From: JAFGTF01 sp035527995
Lineage (GTDB): Bacteria > Spirochaetota > B62-G9 > DRHN01
Reading direction: 5' to 3'
Length of the DNA: 13,092 nt
NCBI GenBank assembly: GCA_035527995.1
Contig: DATKZJ010000014.1
Coordinates: forward strand, 1 to 13,092
Of the stretch, positions 7,212-12,345 are shown in pieces. The position numbers and the translations under genes are program-made. The notes beneath the pieces are model-generated. The model saw only the letters and a program-made list of their open reading frames with translations, was not told the DNA's origin and made no database searches. The stretch's first letter is position 1. Each line of letters starts with the position of its first letter.

Positions 7212-7291
7212 GGGATAGATCTGCCGGAGATTTTCGATAAATCCCGAACCAGTGATAGTAAAATTGTATTTTAAGAGGAGGCAGAGGACCG

Positions 7292-8221
7292 TTGTCGAAG
7301 AAGGGAATAGCGGTAATTGGGAGCAATATGATTGACCTGACCACCTATATCGAAAGGATGCCGAAAGAGGGTGAGACGGTTGTGGCTCCCGATTTCGATA
7401 TGGGGTTCGGCGGTAAAGGAGCGAACCAGGCGGTAGCTGCGGCGCTTCTCGATGCAGAGGTTGTGATGGTTGCCAGGGTCGGCGACGATATCTTTGGTAC
7501 AGAGGTGAAGAAGAATTTTGAAAAATACGGTATAGACACGACATACGTCGAGAAGGCGCCTGGTGTGTCAAACGGTGTGGCCCCCATCTTTGTAGACAAA
7601 AGAGGCAGCAACAGCATACTCATAGTGAAGGGTGCGAACGATCATCTGCGGCCTGAGGATGTAGATAGTGCGGCTGAAAAGATCGTGGGCTGCAGCCTTA
7701 TACTGCTGCAGCTCGAGATACCTCTCGATACAGTCTACCATGCAATAGAGCTCGGGAAGAGCCGCGGTATTACTGTGGTGCTGAACCCTGCGCCGGCTGC
7801 AGCGCTCGATTTTCGATGTGTCGCGGGCGTCGATCTGCTTATTCCGAATGAGACGGAGCTCAAGACGCTCACAGGGATGCCAAACAGAACTCAGGAGGAG
7901 ATAGAGAGGGCGGCTCTCTCTCTCGTGGAAAAAGGGGTAGGGGCTGTGATCGTCACCCTCGGTGAACAGGGCGCGCTTCTCGTGCGGCAGAATGATATTC
8001 TGCATGTTCCTGGTATCAGGGTGGATTCAAGAGACACGACAGGTGCGGGAGACGCTTTCATAGGGTGCTTCGCACGATCTCTTATCGAAACAGAGGATAC
8101 GGTTGAAGCTATGAGGCTTGCGAACATCTACGCGGCTCTCTCGACACTCCGCCGCGGAACACAGAAATCGTTCTATACGAGAGATGAGTTTGAGGCTTTT
8201 TGCAAAAAAGTTACTTTGTGA
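7292..8221 (+). CDS. deoK: PfkB-family sugar kinase, deoxyribokinase-like (ribokinase family)
   Basis: ATP-dependent kinase expected to phosphorylate ribose or 2-deoxyribose at O5. It has 309 residues, the usual ribokinase length. Visible motifs: GSNMID (10-15), the sugar-contact region; GGKGANQA (40-47), PfkB signature 1; NETE (186-189); DTTGAGDAF (248-256) with catalytic base Asp254 in GAGD; and RRGTQKS (287-293) in the monovalent-cation region. The GSNM-D start, PKEGET, TTYVEK and GVAPIF match, as I recall them, enterobacterial deoxyribokinase DeoK better than RbsK, which has GSINAD. I could not align the sequences. TTG is the start: AAGAGGAGG (7273-7281) and AGAGGA (7283-7288) precede it and no ATG gives the usual N-terminus. 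It converges with the dehydrogenase gene, with no clear terminator between. Kinase identity is firm; deoxyribose over ribose is likely but unproven. Confidence 0.9.
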   Translation: MSKKGIAVIGSNMIDLTTYIERMPKEGETVVAPDFDMGFGGKGANQAVAAALLDAEVVMVARVGDDIFGTEVKKNFEKYGIDTTYVEKAPGVSNGVAPIFVDKRGSNSILIVKGANDHLRPEDVDSAAEKIVGCSLILLQLEIPLDTVYHAIELGKSRGITVVLNPAPAAALDFRCVAGVDLLIPNETELKTLTGMPNRTQEEIERAALSLVEKGVGAVIVTLGEQGALLVRQNDILHVPGIRVDSRDTTGAGDAFIGCFARSLIETEDTVEAMRLANIYAALSTLRRGTQKSFYTRDEFEAFCKKVTL

Positions 8222-8272
8222 TGGAATTTTTTTGTCCGTTATGTCCAAGGAGGCAAAAGCATACTTTTCACA

Positions 8273-9037
8273 TCAGTCCATGTAATACCCGCCGTTGATG
8301 TTTATCGTCTCGCCTGTGATGAACGACGCCTCGTCTGAAGCAAGAAACATCATGAGGCATGACATATCTTCCACTGTTCCAAGCCTCTTTAATGGAATCT
8401 TATCAGCCACCTCTTTTTTCTTAGCTTCGTCCCAATGTCTCATCAGGTTGGTCAGCACCGCATGCGGAGCTATACCGTTACATGTAATTCCATACGGGCC
8501 CAATGCTCTTGCAGTCGATCTCGTGAGCGTTATCACCGCACCTTTAGAAGCACCGTAAGCGAACGTTGTTGTGTTGTCTCCTCTTTTTCCTGTGATCGAA
8601 GAGACATTTACAATCCGGCCGTACCTCTTCGCCTTCATGATAGGCGTTACGGCTCTGATTGCATAGAGAACGCCTTTTAGGTTGATATCGATTGTTCTGT
8701 CTATTAACTCGTCTGTCGTTTCCTCGATCGTTGCGGGTATGAGTAATCCTGCATTATTAATAAGGATATCGACGGTTCCAAACGTCTTGACGGTTTTATC
8801 AACCATTTCATCGACCTGATTTCGATCCGTTATATCACATATCAATGAAAGACACTCGCCTCCGGTGTCCTCTATCTCTTTCTTCGTCTCTTCCAGAAGA
8901 TCCGGAAGTATATCGGAAATACTCACTTTAGCTCCTTCGGCGGTCATGTCCAGGGCGACCTGCTTCCCCATGCCCTGGGCGGACCCGGTGATGATTGCCA
9001 CTTTTCCTTCAAACCGTTTCACTGATCTGGTCCTCAT
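8273..9037 (-). CDS. Short-chain dehydrogenase/reductase, classical, NAD(H)-type
   Basis: Classical SDR oxidoreductase of 254 residues. Cofactor motif TGSAQGMG (17-24). Asp42 at the end of the second strand (SISD) predicts NAD(H) rather than NADP(H). CDIT (68-71) and NNAG (94-97) follow. The catalytic tetrad is complete: N119, S147 (in NVSSITG), Y161 and K165 (YGASK). It ends with the common TGETININGGYYMD-type C-terminus seen in FabG-like and sugar/polyol dehydrogenases. AAGGAGA (9052-9046) lies 8 bases before the ATG. It is on the same strand as, and 166 bases downstream of, the DeoR-family gene. The position between sugar kinase and repressor suggests a role in the same carbohydrate pathway, such as oxidation of a sugar, polyol or hydroxy acid. 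The substrate cannot be read from sequence, and FabG-type annotation would be over-specific. Confidence 0.9.
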   Translation of the reverse strand: MRTRSVKRFEGKVAIITGSAQGMGKQVALDMTAEGAKVSISDILPDLLEETKKEIEDTGGECLSLICDITDRNQVDEMVDKTVKTFGTVDILINNAGLLIPATIEETTDELIDRTIDINLKGVLYAIRAVTPIMKAKRYGRIVNVSSITGKRGDNTTTFAYGASKGAVITLTRSTARALGPYGITCNGIAPHAVLTNLMRHWDEAKKKEVADKIPLKRLGTVEDMSCLMMFLASDEASFITGETININGGYYMD

Positions 9038-9146
9038 TGTAAAAGTCTCCTTGTCGTACGATTTTTAGATAGAGCAAGCCGGCCCGTAGCGAATTGAAAA
9101 AACACCCTTCCTCTATCTTTCGAATATTTTTTCATTCTTCCATATA

Positions 9147-9161
9147 CCATACAAGGTATGG
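9147..9161. promoter_or_regulatory. Palindrome in the DeoR-SDR spacer, candidate operator
   Basis: CCATAC-AAG-GTATGG is a perfect 6+3+6 palindrome about 110 bases upstream of the dehydrogenase start. It is not followed by a T run on either strand, so an operator is more likely than a terminator. It does not match the TGTTA-N6-TAACA element found beyond the DeoR gene, so a different regulator would be implied. Confidence 0.3.
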
Positions 9162-9190
9162 CAGAACGGCGGCCCCCAGTTTTAAAGTCC

Positions 9191-9204
9191 GGAGTTGAAA
9201 CTCC
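9191..9204 (-). terminator. Weak terminator-like hairpin after the DeoR-family gene
   Basis: GGAGTT-GA-AACTCC (9191-9204) forms a 6-bp hairpin that begins at the last base of the repressor stop codon. On the minus strand it is followed by GGACTTTAAAAC rather than a T tract, so termination is likely partial and read-through into the dehydrogenase gene is possible. Confidence 0.25.
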
Positions 9205-9980
9205 TATACTGTTATTAGTTCGATCCCCTTGTTTTTGATGATATTGCGGTATTCGTCCGAAATCTCGGAGTCGGTGATTATGATGTCGAAATCATTGATG
9301 TTCGCGAAGTAACCGATTTTTGTCTTCCCGAACTTGATCGAGTCGAGGATCAGGATCTTCGTTCTGGATGAGCTTATTACGGCCTTCTTCGTCTCGATCT
9401 CGTAAGGATTTGCGCAGGTGACCCCGAGAGTTTCATGAAATCCCGCAGCAGAAATAAAGCCTTTGTCTGCTCGTGTTCTTTTAATGAGTTCGATTCCCTC
9501 GTTGCTCTCAAACATGAGCGTGTTGTCGTGAAAATAGCCCCCCGCTAATATCGGGCGGCAGTTCCTTTTCCTGTAGATCTCGACGAGTATGTTTAATGCG
9601 TAGCAGAGGATCGTCACGGGCAGATCTTCCCGGATAAACTTTGCAACATATTCGGTTGTCGAACCGACATCGAGAATGATAGTGTCGTTGGCCTCTATGA
9701 GGGAGGCCGCCTTCTGGCCTATCCGGAGCTTCTCGCGTGTTCTCCGCGCCTCTTCGTTCGAAATAAGATATTTTTCATTGTCGCGGTCTGTATCTTGCGT
9801 GGTCTTGATGATTGCTCCGCCTGGGATGAGCTCCACGATATTATCGTTTTCCAGAAGGTTGAGGTCCCTTCTTATTGTCATTTCTGAAACATTGAGTTTT
9901 TTGGTGAGATCTTTGATCGTAACGGCATTCCTAAACTTGAGCATATCAACAATGCTCTTTATCCGGGTATTTTTATCCAA
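9204..9980 (-). CDS. DeoR-family transcriptional repressor
   Basis: Sugar-phosphate-responsive regulator of the DeoR/GlpR family, 258 residues, the standard length. The N-terminal winged helix-turn-helix spans about 6-55, with recognition region VSEMTIRRDLNLLE (31-44) and the LIPGGA turn (51-56). The C-terminal effector domain (about 80-250) carries LDVGSTT (103-109), the usual phosphosugar-binding loop, and ILDSIKFGK (211-219). The start is TTG at 9980; GGGGAG (9993-9988) lies 7 bases upstream and no better start is in frame. Its promoter diverges from the BMC operon, and both promoters carry the same 16-bp inverted repeat. The simplest reading is that this protein represses itself and the microcompartment operon until a sugar phosphate binds. 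Deoxyribose-5-phosphate is an attractive inducer given the kinase gene, but that is inference. Confidence 0.93.
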   Translation of the reverse strand: MDKNTRIKSIVDMLKFRNAVTIKDLTKKLNVSEMTIRRDLNLLENDNIVELIPGGAIIKTTQDTDRDNEKYLISNEEARRTREKLRIGQKAASLIEANDTIILDVGSTTEYVAKFIREDLPVTILCYALNILVEIYRKRNCRPILAGGYFHDNTLMFESNEGIELIKRTRADKGFISAAGFHETLGVTCANPYEIETKKAVISSSRTKILILDSIKFGKTKIGYFANINDFDIIITDSEISDEYRNIIKNKGIELITV

Positions 9981-10024
9981 TGGAACTCTCCCCTCTCAAT
10001 ACGGAGGCATTTGTGAAATGTTTT

Positions 10025-10040
10025 TGTTACTTTATTAACA
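10025..10040. promoter_or_regulatory. Operator copy 1 at the DeoR-family promoter
   Basis: TGTTA-CTTTAT-TAACA, perfect 5-bp arms around a 6-base centre. It lies directly after the -10 box and covers the predicted transcription start (about 10034) of the repressor gene. Its reverse complement agrees with operator copy 2 at 13 of 16 positions. Confidence 0.65.
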
Positions 10041-10069
10041 GGTATACAGCACCGATTCCAATTTGTCAA
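10041..10069 (-). promoter_or_regulatory. Promoter of the DeoR-family gene
   Basis: On the minus strand, a perfect -35 TTGACA (10069-10064) and -10 TATACC (10046-10041) are separated by 17 bases. The -10 matches 4 of 6. The mRNA leader would be about 54 bases. Between this promoter and the BMC promoter (10070-10263) the DNA is strongly AT-rich and I see no gene in it. Confidence 0.7.
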
Positions 10070-10263
10070 GGCTTATGATTTTATTGTTATTTTGTTGTAA
10101 TTGGAGCTATGGTAAACATTTTTCTTGTGCCATATTTTCATATCTCATTATATAAAAATGAATTGCCGAACAAGGTTTTTTATTATCATTTTTATTTCCA
10201 TTAACATTATTAGCGGGCGAGGAAGAATATGAAAATTATCTTTCATAAAAACCGATAAAACTA

Positions 10264-10291
10264 TTGACAAATAATGCCGAAATGTTATAAT
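10264..10291 (+). promoter_or_regulatory. Consensus promoter of the microcompartment operon
   Basis: A perfect -35 TTGACA (10264-10269) and a perfect -10 TATAAT (10286-10291) lie 16 bases apart. TG at 10283-10284 makes a full extended -10, TGTTATAAT. This should be a very strong sigma70-type promoter, which would require tight repression; the operator copy at 10283-10298 overlaps it. Predicted start is near 10298. Confidence 0.85.
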
Positions 10292-10298
10292 AGTAACA
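10283..10298. promoter_or_regulatory. Operator copy 2 at the microcompartment promoter
   Basis: TGTTA-TAATAG-TAACA, perfect 5-bp arms. It contains the extended -10 box and ends at the predicted transcription start, so a bound repressor would block RNA polymerase. A related half-site, TGTTACTTT (10313-10321), lies 30 bases downstream and is identical to the first nine bases of operator copy 1. Confidence 0.65.
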
Positions 10299-10502
10299 GA
10301 AAATGATACAAATGTTACTTTGTGTTTCGCACCTCTTGGGGGGAAGGGGCGGAAGGGTTTCTCACTAATTGGATACAACGGATATAGATAAAAATCCGTA
10401 AAAACCCATTTCTTAACACTTACAAAGATTTATGAGATATGGGGGCAGGGCTTGAAAGTGTTAACGATTTTGATGAAAAATATCAAACAGCAGGAGTAAA
10501 CG
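10298..10502 (+). other. Long structured leader of the microcompartment mRNA
   Basis: About 205 untranslated bases separate the predicted transcript start from the first shell gene. A nested stem is formed by GGGTTT (10355-10360)/AAACCC (10402-10407) outside ACGGAT (10378-10383)/ATCCGT (10394-10399). A second, perfect 9-bp stem is TTAACACTT (10413-10421)/AAGTGTTAA (10456-10464), followed by CGATTTTG. It matches no riboswitch class that I recognise. A seven-codon frame in the loop (10432-10455) lacks a ribosome-binding site. Confidence 0.4.
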
Positions 10503-11135
10503 ATGATAGAATTACGAACCTTCAGTTTCTTGGATTCGCTACAGCTTCAGATGGCCTCGTTCATTGCAGGAATTTCGAAGGGTTATTTTCCGGTTGCAGG
10601 TCAGGCCTGTTGCGTTGTTGAGATATCTCCGGGAATAGAGATAAACAGGCTCATGGACGTCGCGGTAAAAGCCACCGACGTGAAGCCGGGGTTACAGATT
10701 GTAGAGCGGTTATTCGGGATGCTCGAAGTACACTCCCATAATCAGGCAGATGCGCGTCAGGCCGGGACAGCGATACTGAATGTACTCGATCTGAACCAGG
10801 ATGACAGAATGAAACCGAGAATCCTGACAAGCCAACTCATAAAAAATATCGATGACCACCATGCGCAGCTCATCAACAGGGTGAGACACGGAAACATGGT
10901 CCTCAAGGGAAACACGCTGTATATCCTTGAAATAGAGCCCGCCGGGTATGCATACTATGCGGCAAACGAGGCGGAAAAGGCCTCACACATAAATATTATC
11001 GAGGTAGTCGGTTTCGGAAGGTTCGGAAGGATATATATCGCCGGAGAGGAGGCTGAGGTGCTTATCTCGAAGGAGATCGTGGAAAAGAGACTGCAGGGTC
11101 TGACCGGGAAGGAGCCGGGCGGGAGTAAGGAATAA
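10503..11135 (+). CDS. Tandem-BMC-domain shell protein (BMC-T, probably double-stacking trimer type)
   Basis: Microcompartment shell trimer with two fused BMC domains, 210 residues. Domain 1 covers about 1-95 (SLQLQMASFIAG, EISPGIEINRLMD, GLQIVERLFGMLEVH). Domain 2 covers about 105-200 (NIDDHHAQLINRVRHGNM, LYILEIEPAGYA, AANEAEKA, VVGFGRFGRIYIAGEEAEV). From memory it resembles the stacked-trimer shell proteins of Haliangium ochraceum more than PduB, EutL or PduT; such trimers form a gated double layer thought to pass larger metabolites. AGGAG (10492-10496) lies 6 bases before the ATG. It is the first gene of the operon. No Cys cluster for an iron-sulfur site is seen, only Cys36-Cys37. It is followed 61 bases on by the hexamer gene. 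Shell identity is firm; the stacking subtype is from recalled similarity. Confidence 0.87.
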   Translation: MIELRTFSFLDSLQLQMASFIAGISKGYFPVAGQACCVVEISPGIEINRLMDVAVKATDVKPGLQIVERLFGMLEVHSHNQADARQAGTAILNVLDLNQDDRMKPRILTSQLIKNIDDHHAQLINRVRHGNMVLKGNTLYILEIEPAGYAYYAANEAEKASHINIIEVVGFGRFGRIYIAGEEAEVLISKEIVEKRLQGLTGKEPGGSKE

Positions 11136-11196
11136 ATACCGCGTCTTATAATGCACTATTATATATAAAAAAGAAACTTGAGTAAGGAGATGATGA

Positions 11197-11511
11197 ATGG
11201 AACAGACCTATTCTGATGCGCTGGGTATGATCGAAACAAGAGGCTTTGCTTCAATGGTCGAAGCTTCGGATGCCATGGTGAAGGCCGCTAAGGTCGAGCT
11301 CATAGGATATGAGAGGATCGGCGGCGGCTATGTTACCGCTATCGTACGCGGTGATGTTGCGGCAGTGAGAGCGGCGCTGGATGCGGGCGGAAGGGCTGCC
11401 GAGAGAGTCGGGGAGGTCATAAGCGTACATATCATCCCGAGGCCACATACCAACGTTGATGAAGCTCTTCCTCTCGGAAGGACCCCGGCTGCCAAGAGTC
11501 CGAAGAAGTAG
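11197..11511 (+). CDS. BMC-H hexameric microcompartment shell protein
   Basis: Major shell tile of the PduA/EutM/CcmK type, 104 residues, single BMC domain. Typical elements: ALGMIETRGF (8-17), ASDAMVKAAKV (23-33) with the edge lysine Lys29, YERIGGGYVTAIVRGD (38-53), AALDAGGRAAERVGEV and SVHIIPRPH (76-84). The pore loop reads G42-G43-G44-Y45 where PduA, as I recall, has G-S-G-L, so the pore-lining serine position is glycine here. After the domain an Ala/Pro/Lys-rich tail of about 20 residues follows. AAGGAG (11184-11189) lies 7 bases before the ATG. A -10-like TATAAT (11147-11152) precedes the gene but has no matching -35. It would assemble with the trimer and pentamer proteins encoded on either side. 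Confidence 0.95.
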   Translation: MEQTYSDALGMIETRGFASMVEASDAMVKAAKVELIGYERIGGGYVTAIVRGDVAAVRAALDAGGRAAERVGEVISVHIIPRPHTNVDEALPLGRTPAAKSPKK

Positions 11512-11563
11512 GATGCCGCAGACGGCAGTGGATTGTCGGATCCGCAGGGAAGATGCAGTTTGA

Positions 11564-11598
11564 CCGGTTTGGAGGTGAATGCTGTGCCGAAAAACCGG
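11564..11598 (+). other. Stem-loop with exposed ribosome-binding sequence in the BMC-H/BMC-P gap
   Basis: Arms CCGGTTT (11564-11570) and AAACCGG (11592-11598) pair perfectly and enclose a 21-base loop that begins with GGAGGTGAATG. The loop contains an ATG (11579) that opens a 29-codon frame ending at 11668, with only 3 bases between GGAGG and the ATG. A GTG at 11584, 8 bases from GGAGG, opens a 15-codon frame. The 207-base gap also has a TGCCG-CAGA-CGGCA hairpin (11514-11527) just after the BMC-H stop. It could tune expression between abundant hexamer and scarce pentamer proteins. Confidence 0.35.
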
Positions 11599-11718
11599 CG
11601 TCGATGTAACGAAGACTTCCTGTTTTTCTGAAAACTGTATATTGTTCAAAAGGGGTGAAAACCAATAGGATGATCTTTATTGCCCGAAAAATAAAAATGA
11701 TGTAAAAGGAAGCTCCCG

Positions 11719-12018
11719 ATGATACTGGCAAAAGTAGTCGGAACTGTTGTCTCGACAAGGAAAGAGGAGAAGATAGAAGGAATAAAGTTCCTTCTCCTCG
11801 AGAAGATCGACCCACCGACCATGGAAGGAAGGAAAGATTATGTGGTGGCCATGGATGCGGTGGGAGCGGGCTTGGGAGAGATCGTGTTTTACGTGGCTGG
11901 AAGCAGCTCGCGGATGACTAAAGTCACGGAAGGGAAGCCGAGCGACGCGACGATCACGGCCATAGTTGACGAGATCGCCGTTGACGGCGGTGTTATGTAC
12001 CAGAAGGATGCAGTATAG
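11719..12018 (+). CDS. BMC-P pentameric vertex protein (EutN/CcmL family), copy 1
   Basis: Pentamer that caps the vertices of the polyhedral shell, 99 residues, full length for the family. MILAKVVGTVVSTRK (1-15) is the standard start. The core YVVAMDAVGAGLGEIVFYVAGSSSR (41-65) carries the conserved AVGAG and GSS-R signatures. DATITAIVDEI (76-86) is the final helix and strand. AAAAGGAAG (11704-11712) precedes the ATG. It is preceded by a 207-base gap after BMC-H and followed 22 bases later by a second, diverged copy. The short C-terminal extension ends MYQKDAV. Family assignment is secure. Confidence 0.93.
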   Translation: MILAKVVGTVVSTRKEEKIEGIKFLLLEKIDPPTMEGRKDYVVAMDAVGAGLGEIVFYVAGSSSRMTKVTEGKPSDATITAIVDEIAVDGGVMYQKDAV

Positions 12019-12040
12019 CTTCACTTGGCGGGAAGAGAAG

Positions 12041-12328
12041 ATGCTTTTTGGAAAAGTAGAAGGAACCGTAGTATCCACGAGAAAAGAGGATAACATAAGC
12101 GGAACGAAATACCTTCTTGTCCGGATATGCAACCACCGCGGTGAACCGGACGAGGGGTATGTAGTGGCACTCGACCTTGTCGGTGCGGGAACGGGCGAGC
12201 TCATCGTTCTGGCCCAGGGGAGCTCGGCGAGGCAGACAGATAGAACCTATCAGAAGCCGATCGATGCGGTGATAGCGGGAATCGTCGACCTTGTTGAAGA
12301 GAATGGAAAGATAGTTTTCAAAAAGTAA
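12041..12328 (+). CDS. BMC-P pentameric vertex protein (EutN/CcmL family), copy 2
   Basis: Second vertex pentamer, 95 residues. MLFGKVEGTVVSTRK (1-15) parallels copy 1, followed by YVVALDLVGAGTGELIVLAQGSSAR (40-64) and PIDAVIAGIVDLV (73-85). GGGAAGAGAAG lies immediately upstream of ATG 12041. An in-frame upstream ATG at 11966 would add 25 residues unlike any family N-terminus and would overlap copy 1, so I reject it. The two copies share the N-terminal strand and the GAG/GSS core but differ in the 21-40 loop (KIDPPTMEG in one, NHRGEPDEG in the other). They arose by an old duplication or separate recruitment rather than a recent tandem event. Having more than one pentamer gene is common in BMC loci. 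Confidence 0.93.
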   Translation: MLFGKVEGTVVSTRKEDNISGTKYLLVRICNHRGEPDEGYVVALDLVGAGTGELIVLAQGSSARQTDRTYQKPIDAVIAGIVDLVEENGKIVFKK

Positions 12329-12345
12329 CGGACGGGTGAATCGCG

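Noticed and set aside
6544..7344. 266-codon minus-strand frame across trmJ and the kinase start
   Set aside because: It overlaps two real genes on the other strand and has a composition unlike a folded protein. No family motif is seen.
8222..8272. T-run (8228-8234) between the convergent kinase and SDR genes as a terminator
   Set aside because: No stable hairpin precedes it on either strand.
10439..10621. 60-codon plus-strand frame overlapping the start of the BMC trimer gene
   Set aside because: No ribosome-binding site, and most of it lies in a different frame of the trimer gene, which has a good AGGAG and clear domains.
11966..12040. Upstream extension of the second pentamer gene to ATG 11966
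   Set aside because: The extra 25 residues overlap the first pentamer gene and do not resemble the family. ATG 12041 gives the conserved N-terminus with a ribosome-binding sequence just before it.
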